The position numbers and the translations under genes were made by a program. The notes beneath the pieces were generated by a model, which worked only from the letters and a program-made list of their open reading frames with translations, was not told where the DNA came from and searched no databases. DNA of 64,000 bases from JAWVFM01 sp963771655 (GTDB taxonomy: Bacteria; Actinomycetota; Thermoleophilia; Solirubrobacterales; 70-9), in the NCBI GenBank assembly GCA_963771655.1, contig CAVYUG010000006.1:372001-436000 (forward strand). Direction: 5' to 3'. This document shows positions 47,982 to 57,404 of this stretch, one piece after another; position 1 is the first letter of the stretch, and each line of letters begins with the position of its first letter.

Positions 47982-49175
47982 GTGGAAGCGGCTACCAAGG
48001 CGGAGCGCACCGAGCAGGCGAAGGAGCGCGTCGACCACATCGACGTGCGCGCGGCGCGCGATGAGATCGAGCGGGGCGGCGTCCGGCTGATCGACGTGCG
48101 CGAGCGCCACGAGTGGGACGAGTCCCACCTCGACGGCGCCACGCTCGTGCCCGAGCTGACGGTCGCCGACCGGATCGGCGAGGTCGCTCCGGACCGCTCC
48201 GAGCGGTTGGTGCTGTACTGCCGCACCGACAACCGGTCCGCGCGCGCGGCCGACGCGCTGCGCGACCTCGGCTACGAGGACGTGGCCTACGTCGAGGGCG
48301 GCATCGTCGCGTGGGAGGGGGCGGGGCTACCCGTCGCGGCCGACTCGGGCCTCACGGCCGACCAGCGCGCCCGCTACTCGCGCCACACCCTCCTGCCCGA
48401 GGTCGGCGTGGACGGCCAGCTCAAGCTGCTCGACTCGAAGGTGTTGCTGATCGGCGCCGGCGGGCTTGGCTCGCCGAGCGCGCTCTACCTCGCGGCCGCC
48501 GGCGTCGGGACGATCGGCATCGTCGACGACGACCTGGTCGACGAGTCGAACCTCCAGCGCCAGATCATTCACTCGACCGAGCGCGTGGGGGATCCCAAGA
48601 CGGCGTCGGCGAAGGTGGCCATCGAGGGGCTAAACCCGGACGTCGACGTCGTCGAGCACCGCATGCGCCTCGATTCCTCGAACATCCTCGAGATCCTCGA
48701 GCCGTACGACATCGTGGTCGACGGCGCCGACAACTTCCCGACGCGCTACCTCCTGAACGACGCCTCGGTCCGGCTGCGGAAGCCCGTCGTGTCGGCTTCG
48801 ATCCTCGGATTCGACGGCCAGATCTCGACCTTCGTCCCGTACGAGGGCCCCTGCTACCGCTGCCTGTACCCGACGCCCCCACCGCCCGAGCTGGCTCCGA
48901 GCTGCTCGGCCAACGGAGTGCTTGGCGTGATGGCCGGCGTGATGGGGCTCCTGCAGGCGAACGAGGTCATCAAGCTCGCGGCGGGAATCGGTGAGCCGCT
49001 CGTCGGCCGCCTGCTGCTCTACGAGGCGCTGGGAACGCGCTTCACGGAGCTCAAGGTCCCCCGCGACCCGGATTGCCCGATCTGCGGCCCGAATGCGCCG
49101 GAGGTCCCGGCCTCCGAGATGGGGAGGTTCCCCGACTACGAGGCCTTCTGCGGCGCGCCGGCGCGCGAAGACTGA
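47982..49175 (+). CDS. rhodanese-MoeB/ThiF fusion (sulfur-carrier adenylyltransferase)
   Basis: A 397-residue two-domain protein. Residues 10-120 are a rhodanese domain with active Cys in VLYCRTDNRSARAA. Residues 125-397 are an E1-like ThiF/MoeB domain with the ATP loop VLLIGAGGLGSPSALYLAAA, the R-x-x-R equivalent in SNLQRQIIHS, and zinc cysteines in PCYRCLYP and DPDCPICGP. It should adenylate and thiolate the C-terminus of the small sulfur carrier encoded 37 bp downstream. The usual order in MoeZ/Uba4-type proteins is E1 first and rhodanese last; here it is reversed. Confidence 0.92.
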   Translation: MEAATKAERTEQAKERVDHIDVRAARDEIERGGVRLIDVRERHEWDESHLDGATLVPELTVADRIGEVAPDRSERLVLYCRTDNRSARAADALRDLGYEDVAYVEGGIVAWEGAGLPVAADSGLTADQRARYSRHTLLPEVGVDGQLKLLDSKVLLIGAGGLGSPSALYLAAAGVGTIGIVDDDLVDESNLQRQIIHSTERVGDPKTASAKVAIEGLNPDVDVVEHRMRLDSSNILEILEPYDIVVDGADNFPTRYLLNDASVRLRKPVVSASILGFDGQISTFVPYEGPCYRCLYPTPPPPELAPSCSANGVLGVMAGVMGLLQANEVIKLAAGIGEPLVGRLLLYEALGTRFTELKVPRDPDCPICGPNAPEVPASEMGRFPDYEAFCGAPARED

Positions 49176-49212
49176 ACACCCGCACGCCACCGCCCTGACG
49201 TAAGCTGCCGCG

Positions 49213-49497
49213 ATGCCGACGGTGAAGATCCCACCGGTGCTTCGCGCCCAGACCGGAGGTGCGAGCGAGCTCGATGCGAGCGGCGCGACGGTGGGCGAGG
49301 CTCTCCGTGCGCTTGCCGAGACCCACCCAGAGACGCGCGACCAGCTATTCGGTGCGGACGGCGAGCTGAACCGCTACGTCAACGTCTACCGAAACGACGA
49401 GGACGTGCGGGTGCTCGACGGGCTCGACACCACGGTGGGCGAGTCGGACACGGTCGTGATCCTTCCGGCCATGGCCGGCGGGGCGCTCACGCGCTAG
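49213..49497 (+). CDS. MoaD/ThiS-like sulfur carrier with residues after the GG
   Basis: A 94-residue beta-grasp protein: PTVKIPPVLRAQTGGASELD, then ATVGEALRALAETHPETRDQ, then LNRYVNVYRNDEDVRVLDGL and VVILPAMAGG. It is closest in form to the CysO/MoaD-type carriers used with MoeZ-like enzymes for cysteine, thiamin or molybdopterin sulfur. Carriers normally end exactly at GG, the site of activation. Here ALTR follows the GG, so a protease would have to trim it, or it works otherwise. It directly follows the rhodanese-E1 gene. Confidence 0.9.
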   Translation: MPTVKIPPVLRAQTGGASELDASGATVGEALRALAETHPETRDQLFGADGELNRYVNVYRNDEDVRVLDGLDTTVGESDTVVILPAMAGGALTR

Positions 49498-49553
49498 TCG
49501 CCCGAGCGCCGCCCTCCGCGGCCGAGCGCCGCGCCTCCATAGAATCGGCTCGC

Positions 49554-51248
49554 GTGCGCGACGCCCTCCGCATGGACAGCCGCGAGAAGGCGATCGCGTG
49601 GGCGGGGCTCGCCATCCTCGTCGTGGCGTCGATCGTCGTCGTGCTCGTCCTTGAGAACGGCCAGACCCTGAAGGACGATGAGCTCGGCTACGCAGCGAGG
49701 CTCGCGCCGGGCGGGCCCGGCTACTTCACCCCGCCCGCCGGCAAGTACATCATCACGCTTCCTCTCCTTCTGTTCCGTGGCCTGCTCGCCGTCTGGGGAA
49801 TGCGGAGCTACCTTCCGTATGAACTCGTCGCTGCCGGCTTCGTGGCTTTGAACGGCTGCCTGTTCTTCGTCCTCGCCGCGCGACGGATCGGCGCGCTCGC
49901 CCTCGCGCCGACGGCGGTGCTGCTCTTCTTCGGGGCCGCCTACGAGGTCACGGGCGCGGGAACGCTTCGCCTTACCGAGCTCATGTCCGTCGCCGCCGGC
50001 CTGGGGATGCTGCTCTGCCTCGAATCATTCGAACGTCGGCGCCTGCTCGCGGACATCGCGGCTGCCGCCCTGCTCCTGGCCAGCCTGTTCAGTCATCCGC
50101 TCGGCCTTGCGTTCGCCGTCGCCGGGGGAGCGACGATCCTCGCTCGAGGGCGGCGGGCGTGGCGAGGCCTCCCGGTCGTTGTGGCACCGGTCGTGATCTG
50201 GCTCGTGACCTGGCTCTCACTGCGACCAGGGAACCAGCCGGCCGCGGCCCCTTGGAGCACCGTTCCGAGGTTCGTCGTCGAGTCCGCGGCGGCGGTCGGG
50301 TCCGCGATCACCGGTGCGACGCGGTTCGGTGCGATCGCCGGCACCGACGCGATCCAGTGGGCGGTCGGTTCGATCGTCGTCGCCGGCGCCGCGGCGCTGC
50401 TCGTTGGACGCATGCGCCGCGGGTGGCGGCCGGCGGCGCTGTTCTGGGGGATCTGCGCAGCGCTGGCCCTCCTGTGGGTCCTCGAGGCACACGCACCGGG
50501 CGCCGATCGCAGTCCCGAGTCGTCCCGCTACATGTACCCAGGGGGAATCCTGATGTTGCTCGGGCTCTGCGAGCTCGGTGCCGGCATCCGCCTGCGCCTG
50601 GAGGGTGTCATCGTGTTCACGACGGTGGCCGCGGTCGCGCTCGCCCTGAGCGTCGACGGGCTTCGTGTGGGCAGCGGGCTTTGGGTTCAGTACTCCGACT
50701 TCGTCCGCGCGGAGGAAACGAGCATAAGGTTGGCGCGCGACCACGTCGACCCAAACCTTCTGCCCGAGAGTCCTTCCGCGAGGCCGCGGATTCCTTATTC
50801 CGGTTTTGGAATCAGGGCCGGTGCCTTCCTCGAGCTCAGCGACCTCTGGGGGTTTCCCGGTTACTCGGCTCGCGAGCTCTTGCAACGCCCGCCGCAGGTG
50901 AGGAACGACGCCGATCTTCTACTTGGCCGCGCGTTGGGCCTCGCGCTGACGCCCCCGTCCGCACGCAAGGCGCGGGCGGCGCCGGGGTGCGCGCGGGCTG
51001 CAATCTCGGCCGGATCCGTCAGCGCCGAGTCGGCGATTCCCAAGCGAGGAGCCCGGCTGATGGCTCCCGATCGGGCAACCCCCACGCGGCTTCGCCGCTT
51101 CGGGCCGAGCGGCGCGTATCCGCTCGGAACGCTCGGCCGGCGGTCGGCGGCGACACTCGCGATCCCAGGCGACTCGGCGTCTGCGCCGTGGCGGATCGTG
51201 ATCCGCCGCGGGGGGCCGATCGAGGTGTGCCCGCTGCCGGGCGCCTAG
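49554..51248 (+). CDS. polytopic membrane protein, GT-C-like
   Basis: A 564-residue membrane protein starting at GTG. About ten to twelve helices occupy residues 15-370 (IAWAGLAILVVASIVVVLVL; LLASLFSHPLGLAFAVAGGA). After helix 1 comes LKDDELGYAARLAPGGPGYF, with an acidic pair in the position where GT-C glycosyltransferases keep their catalytic acid. The last 170 residues are soluble. It resembles the protein at 40180 in layout but not clearly in sequence. It opens the polysaccharide locus; a glycosyltransferase role is an inference. It overlaps the next gene on the other strand by 4 bp. Confidence 0.75.
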   Translation: MRDALRMDSREKAIAWAGLAILVVASIVVVLVLENGQTLKDDELGYAARLAPGGPGYFTPPAGKYIITLPLLLFRGLLAVWGMRSYLPYELVAAGFVALNGCLFFVLAARRIGALALAPTAVLLFFGAAYEVTGAGTLRLTELMSVAAGLGMLLCLESFERRRLLADIAAAALLLASLFSHPLGLAFAVAGGATILARGRRAWRGLPVVVAPVVIWLVTWLSLRPGNQPAAAPWSTVPRFVVESAAAVGSAITGATRFGAIAGTDAIQWAVGSIVVAGAAALLVGRMRRGWRPAALFWGICAALALLWVLEAHAPGADRSPESSRYMYPGGILMLLGLCELGAGIRLRLEGVIVFTTVAAVALALSVDGLRVGSGLWVQYSDFVRAEETSIRLARDHVDPNLLPESPSARPRIPYSGFGIRAGAFLELSDLWGFPGYSARELLQRPPQVRNDADLLLGRALGLALTPPSARKARAAPGCARAAISAGSVSAESAIPKRGARLMAPDRATPTRLRRFGPSGAYPLGTLGRRSAATLAIPGDSASAPWRIVIRRGGPIEVCPLPGA

Positions 51249-52438
51249 AGAAGGCCGAGCTCGGCGCGGCGATACGAGGGCGGCACGAGCGGCGCGGGTC
51301 GCAGCGCGTCCGGCAGAGCGACCGCCGGCTGGTGCTTGCCCTTCGTCTTGCGCGTAAAGCTCTTGAACGCGCCGAGCGAGGGCTTCGCCGTCGTCCCGTT
51401 GGCCTTCAAGAGTCCGGCCGAGTAGCAGAAGGCGCAGAGACCGTCGGGAGGGTTCAGAGGATCCTTCCAGGTGAACCAGAAGACGCCGCCGATCTTCCAG
51501 CTCCGGCGGTGACTCGTGAGCGTCTTGAACGAGTCCTTCAGGTACTTGGCCTGCTTCTTCGGGTTGACGTTGAAGAGAGCGCCGCGGCCGCCCGTGCCGG
51601 GGTGCTTCTTCTTGCTCGAGCCCCAGCCGATCTCCGTGATGTAGAGCTTCTTCTTCTTGTCGCCGCCCTTCTTCATGGCCTTTCGCATCTGCTTGATCGG
51701 GTCCTTGAGGCCGGACGGCTTCACCGCGTAGGGATGGAGCGCAACGCCGTCGAAGAACCGACGGGCGTGCGCCTTGTACATCGACTTGAGGTAGTTCCAG
51801 GCGTCGTTCTTCGCGTTGTTCGGCGGGGTACCGAACATGCCTCCGAGGACCACCTTCGCCTTCTTGTCGACCGAGTGCAGCGCCTTGTCGCCGCTCTTGA
51901 CGAGCTTGGTGTAAGCGCGTGGTGTGTTGTGTTGCGACGTGTTGTTCTGCTCGTTCCAGAACTGGTAGTTCTTGAACGGGTGGTAGGGGACGGACGGGAA
52001 CTGCTTCCAGAAGGTTCCGTGCGTCCCGTACCGATCCGCAACCGCCTTGACGAAGGCCTGCCAGGCCTTGAGCGCACTCGGGCTCGTGACGATGTGTCGC
52101 GAGCAGCTCACACCCGTGCAGCCGGCTATGAACGGCGGCGTGCCGGCCAGCGTCGGGAGGATTTCGACACCCTGGGCGGCCGCACCGGCCACGACGTTGT
52201 CGGTCGCGGCGAAGTCGAACGGGCCTCCCTGCGAATGCTGAATCGAGGGCCATGCCATCGCTATGCGGAGCGTGCCGACCTTCGCGCCGCCCATCCGGGC
52301 GAAATCACCGGCTCCAAGCGGCGTGAACTGGACGATGCCGTAGAAGCTGCGCGGCGTGGCCGCCGAGGCCGAGCTGGCTCCCGCGCCGGCCATTGCGACC
52401 ACCGATGCCGCGACCGCCGCGATGCGAAGTCTTCTCAT
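51245..52438 (-). CDS. secreted glycoside hydrolase-like protein (clan A), copy 1
   Basis: A 397-residue exported protein. Signal peptide RRLRIAAVAASVVAMAGAGA is followed by SFYGIVQFTPLGAGDFARMG. The acid/base Glu is in YQFWNEQNNTS and the nucleophile Glu in LYITEIGWGSSKK, spaced as in GH5/GH39-type (beta/alpha)8 glycosidases. A C-terminal motif GLCAFCYSAGLLKANGT and a CTGVSC pair may form disulfides. It is coupled by ATGA to the small gene upstream and has a paralogue 350 bp away. It probably trims or modifies the polysaccharide made by this locus. Confidence 0.85.
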   Translation of the reverse strand: MRRLRIAAVAASVVAMAGAGASSASAATPRSFYGIVQFTPLGAGDFARMGGAKVGTLRIAMAWPSIQHSQGGPFDFAATDNVVAGAAAQGVEILPTLAGTPPFIAGCTGVSCSRHIVTSPSALKAWQAFVKAVADRYGTHGTFWKQFPSVPYHPFKNYQFWNEQNNTSQHNTPRAYTKLVKSGDKALHSVDKKAKVVLGGMFGTPPNNAKNDAWNYLKSMYKAHARRFFDGVALHPYAVKPSGLKDPIKQMRKAMKKGGDKKKKLYITEIGWGSSKKKHPGTGGRGALFNVNPKKQAKYLKDSFKTLTSHRRSWKIGGVFWFTWKDPLNPPDGLCAFCYSAGLLKANGTTAKPSLGAFKSFTRKTKGKHQPAVALPDALRPAPLVPPSYRRAELGLL

Positions 52439-52734
52439 GTTGCCTCCCCTGTCTTTCCACGCCGCTTGACATAGACGAGCGCGCCAGCCCCGGCGACGAC
52501 CGCCGCCGCGGCGATCAGCAGCACGACGCCGCCTGACCCGCCTCCCGAATCGCCAACGGACCCGCCGGCCTTCGGGACGTGAAGCTTGTACTCGCCGCCG
52601 GCCGGCCCGTTGCCGAGGGCGGGGGCAGCGACCGCCGAGAGCGCGAGGACCACGGCGCAGAGTGTCGCGGCCAGCACGCGTGCTCGCCGCAGGCCGCCGT
52701 GCGCAGGCATCCCGTTGGCTCCCGATCCCGCCAT
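52435..52734 (-). CDS. small exported protein with a C-terminal membrane anchor
   Basis: A 99-residue protein with an N-terminal signal peptide (VLAATLCAVVLALSAVAAPA), a short outside region (GEYKLHVPKAGGSVGDSGGG), and a C-terminal helix (GVVLLIAAAAVVAGAGALVY) ending in VKRRGKTGEAT. This type I layout resembles surface proteins that are sorted or anchored by their C-terminal helix, but no LPXTG motif is present. The stop overlaps the start of the glycoside hydrolase gene (ATGA), so they are made together. It could anchor or guide that enzyme, which is speculation. Confidence 0.7.
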   Translation of the reverse strand: MAGSGANGMPAHGGLRRARVLAATLCAVVLALSAVAAPALGNGPAGGEYKLHVPKAGGSVGDSGGGSGGVVLLIAAAAVVAGAGALVYVKRRGKTGEAT

Positions 52735-52781
52735 CGAGCGCTTGAGAATAACAGCAGGCGTCCGGCCTGAATCCAGGTCTC

Positions 52782-53930
52782 TCAGGCCCCGGCCGACCGC
52801 CTCGTGAAACGCTCGAAGGCGTCGAGCGCGGGCTTGGGGGTGGTCCCGTTCGCCTCGTACAGCCCCGACGAGTAACAGAAGGCGCAGAGCCCCGGCGGTG
52901 GGTCCGTGGGGTCCCTCCAAGTGAACCAGTAGACGCCGCCGACCCGCCAGCTCGAGCGGTGGTTGGTGAGGAGGGCAAACGAGCGCGTCAGGTTCCGGGC
53001 CTGTCGTTGCGGACTCACCACGAACACCTGCCCGCGTCCCCCCGTGCCCGGCGACCGCTCGCTCCCACCCGAGCCCCAACCGATCTCCGTGATGAAGGTC
53101 GGCTTCGACGCGTCGTCGTGGGAGGCGAGAACGGAGCGGATCCTCCCCATCTGATAGGTGATGCCGGCGACGTTCGGGGCGTATGGGTGAAGCGCGACCG
53201 CGTCGAAGTTGGAGCCCGCTCCGGCGGCGTACAGGTCGGCGAGGTATCGCCATGCCGTAGCGGAGGCGCCGCCCTTGGGGGTGCCGAACATCCCGCCGAG
53301 GATGACCTCGGCATTCGCGTCGGCGGCCTTGATCGCGTTGCTCGCGATTCCGAGCAGCTTCGCGTACGTCCGCGGCGGATCCTTGTAAATCGGGTTATTC
53401 GGCTCGTTCCAGATCTCCCAGCGTGTGATCGGTCTCTCGGGAACGCTCGGGTGCTCGCTCCAGAACGATCCTCGCGGTCCGTACCGCTGGACGGCCGCGC
53501 CGAAGAACCGATGCCAACCAGCGCGCTCCGCGTGAGTCGATAGCTCGATCTGCGCCGGGCACGTCGATTCGGTGCATCCGACGTGTTGGTAGGCAGGCGT
53601 GCCGGAGATTGTCGCGAGCACGTCGATCCCCGCCTCCGACGCCTCGGCGACGATCTGATCGACCGGCGCCCAGTTATAGGGCGCGCCCGGCGTCGGCTCG
53701 ACCGATGGTCGAAAGACGCGTATTCGAAGCGACCCGACGCCGGCGCGCTTCATTTGGGCGACGTCCGGCGCCGTCGGTGCGACGTTCGGCACGATCCCGT
53801 AGAAGTCGGCCGGTGGGGGATTCGGAGAGCCCGTGCTGGTGCCGCACCCGGCCGCCAACGCAGCGCACGCGGCCACCAGGGCGACAACGGCCACAGGCCT
53901 AGAATGTCGGCCTGCTCCGGCGCCCGCCAT
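52782..53930 (-). CDS. glycoside hydrolase-like lipoprotein (clan A), copy 2
   Basis: A 382-residue paralogue of the 51245 protein. The signal ends in VALVAACAALAAGCGTS, a lipobox, so this copy is lipid-anchored. The catalytic Glu residues are in WEIWNEPNNPIY and TFITEIGWGSGG. It shares GGMFGTPKGGASATAWRYL, HPYAPN, SSWRVGGVYWFTWRDP and GLCAFCYSSGLYEANGT with copy 1. One copy is lipid-anchored and one freely secreted, suggesting division of labour at the cell surface. It is divergent from the polymerase gene by 24 bp. Confidence 0.87.
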   Translation of the reverse strand: MAGAGAGRHSRPVAVVALVAACAALAAGCGTSTGSPNPPPADFYGIVPNVAPTAPDVAQMKRAGVGSLRIRVFRPSVEPTPGAPYNWAPVDQIVAEASEAGIDVLATISGTPAYQHVGCTESTCPAQIELSTHAERAGWHRFFGAAVQRYGPRGSFWSEHPSVPERPITRWEIWNEPNNPIYKDPPRTYAKLLGIASNAIKAADANAEVILGGMFGTPKGGASATAWRYLADLYAAGAGSNFDAVALHPYAPNVAGITYQMGRIRSVLASHDDASKPTFITEIGWGSGGSERSPGTGGRGQVFVVSPQRQARNLTRSFALLTNHRSSWRVGGVYWFTWRDPTDPPPGLCAFCYSSGLYEANGTTPKPALDAFERFTRRSAGA

Positions 53931-53954
53931 GCCGGCGCGAAGGGTAGCCAAGAG

Positions 53955-55865
53955 GTGGACCGCACGATTGGAGCGAGCGCCCGAGCGCGTGCCGCGATCG
54001 CGGGCGCGATCGCGCTCGCCTACGTCGCCATCGCCTTCGGCCAGGGCGGCTACTCCACCACGGCCGTCGCCTGGGGCGCGATCGTCCTCTGGGCGATCGT
54101 CGCAGCGGGCATCGCCCTTCGCGCCTGGCCGGGCGCCGAGGTGTCCCGGCTCGCCGCCGGGGCCGTCGCGTCCTTCGGCGCGCTCGCCGTCCTGTCGCTC
54201 CTCTCGATGGCGTGGGCCGACGACGCCGGGCGGGCGTTCGCCGCCGCGCTGCTCCCGGCCGCGTACGCGGGCCTGCTCCTGGCGGTCGTCCTGCTGCTCC
54301 CGGCGATCCGGCCGCGCACCTGGCTTCTCGGCGTGGTCGCCGGCGCGGTCGCCGTCACGCTGCTGGCCCTCGCCACCCGTCTGCATCCCGGCTTCCTCGG
54401 CGGGGGGAACGCGACCCTGGTCTCGCTCGGGGCGACCGGGAGGCTGAGCTACCCGATCGGCTACTGGAACGCGCTCGCGGCCTGCATCGCCGTCGCCATC
54501 GTGCTGCTCGCGTGGCTCGGCTCACGGGCCGACCGCAGGGGCGCCCGCGCCGGGGCCGTCGGCCTGATCGTGCCGTGCGCGCTCGCGCTCTACCTCACGT
54601 CCTCCCGCGGCGGCGCGCTCGCCGCCGCGCTCGGCATTGCGGCCCTCCTGGCGCTGGGGCCGGCGCGGACCCGTCTCGGAGCGGGCGCCGCCCTGGGCGT
54701 CGCCGCCGCCGTCCCGGCGATCGCGCTCGCCGCCCACAGCCACGACCTCGCCAACGACCTCGGCACCGGCACCCAGAGCACGCAGGGGCTCGAGGTCGCG
54801 CTGCTGACCCTCCTGCTCGCGGCGGTCGCGGCGGGGATTCGGTGGCTCTACGACGCGAAGCTCGCCGCGGTCCAGGTTTCTCGAGGGGCCCGGCGCGCCG
54901 CGCTGATCGGCCTCGCGCTCGCGCTCGTCGTCGGGATCGTCGCCTCCGATCCGGCCGCGCGCGTGCGCGACTTCACGAGCGACACCCCCGGGGCCACCGC
55001 GGTCCCGGGCCAGCGGAGCCTCCTTGCGACGGGCGGGAGCGGCCGGGCGCAGTTCTGGAAGGCGGCGCTCGACGCCTTCGCGGGGAATCCCGCGGGCGGC
55101 GTCGGCGCCGGCAACTACGAGCTCTACTGGAACGCGCATCCCGGAGCGCTCACCGCCACCGGAAATGCGCACTCACTGTTCCTTGAGGAGCTCGCCGACC
55201 TCGGGCCGCTCGGCCTGCTCCTTGCGATCGGCCCTGTGGCGGCGGCGTGCGTCGCGGCCCGGCGGTGCTGGCCGCGGATGCCGGCCGACGTCGCCCCGGC
55301 ACTCGCGCTGCTCGCGACGACGCTCGTCGGCGCCGCGATCGACTGGACGTGGAAGGTTCCGGCGTCCTTCATCCCGGGGGTGATCGCGATCGGCCTGCTC
55401 ACCGGGTCCGCGCGGCCTCGCCGCACCGAGGAAGACGCGGCGAGCGGGGCACGCCGCTTCGGGCTCGGAGTCGCGGCCGTGGTCTTCGCGGTGGGGGTGC
55501 TGGTCGCGGCGGGCGTCTTCGTCTACGCCTCGACGCGGCTCACCGACAGCCGCGACGCCGTCGCACGGGGCGACGTCGCCGCCGCCATCGGCGATGCCAA
55601 GTCGGCCGGGGACGCCGAGCCGTTCTCGCCGGAGCCCCAGCTTCAGCTGGCGCTCACCTACAGGCTCGCGGGTGAGCTCGGAGCGGCCCGGGCCGCCGCG
55701 GGACGAGCGATCGAAAAGGCCCCTGGCGACTGGAGGGGATGGGCCGTCGCGGCCGAGATCGACCGGCGCCGCGGAGCGACCGCTGCCGCGGCCGCGGAGG
55801 CGGCTCGCGCCCAGGCTCTGGCGCCGGTTCCGCTGCCCCCGAGCGCGCTGCCCGGACCCGGCTGA
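53955..55865 (+). CDS. O-antigen ligase/polymerase-like membrane protein with C-terminal helical repeats
   Basis: A 636-residue polytopic protein starting at GTG. It has about twelve membrane helices and the Wzy_C/O-antigen ligase signature around GNAHSLFLEELADLGPLGL, preceded by a large loop (ARVRDFTSDTPGATAVPGQR). LSYPIGYWNALAACIA is another family feature. The C-terminal 110 residues form TPR-like helices (RGDVAAAIGDAKSAGDAEPF; GRAIEKAPGDWRGWAVAAEI). It should polymerise or ligate repeat units on the outer face of the membrane. It lies immediately before the initiating sugar transferase gene. Confidence 0.88.
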   Translation: MDRTIGASARARAAIAGAIALAYVAIAFGQGGYSTTAVAWGAIVLWAIVAAGIALRAWPGAEVSRLAAGAVASFGALAVLSLLSMAWADDAGRAFAAALLPAAYAGLLLAVVLLLPAIRPRTWLLGVVAGAVAVTLLALATRLHPGFLGGGNATLVSLGATGRLSYPIGYWNALAACIAVAIVLLAWLGSRADRRGARAGAVGLIVPCALALYLTSSRGGALAAALGIAALLALGPARTRLGAGAALGVAAAVPAIALAAHSHDLANDLGTGTQSTQGLEVALLTLLLAAVAAGIRWLYDAKLAAVQVSRGARRAALIGLALALVVGIVASDPAARVRDFTSDTPGATAVPGQRSLLATGGSGRAQFWKAALDAFAGNPAGGVGAGNYELYWNAHPGALTATGNAHSLFLEELADLGPLGLLLAIGPVAAACVAARRCWPRMPADVAPALALLATTLVGAAIDWTWKVPASFIPGVIAIGLLTGSARPRRTEEDAASGARRFGLGVAAVVFAVGVLVAAGVFVYASTRLTDSRDAVARGDVAAAIGDAKSAGDAEPFSPEPQLQLALTYRLAGELGAARAAAGRAIEKAPGDWRGWAVAAEIDRRRGATAAAAAEAARAQALAPVPLPPSALPGPG

Positions 55866-55895
55866 TCCAATATCCTCGACGGGCGCCCGTATCGG

Positions 55896-57377
<1,482 letters not shown>

Positions 57378-57404
57378 CGGCGCTCGTTCGGCCAAACTAG
57401 CGCC

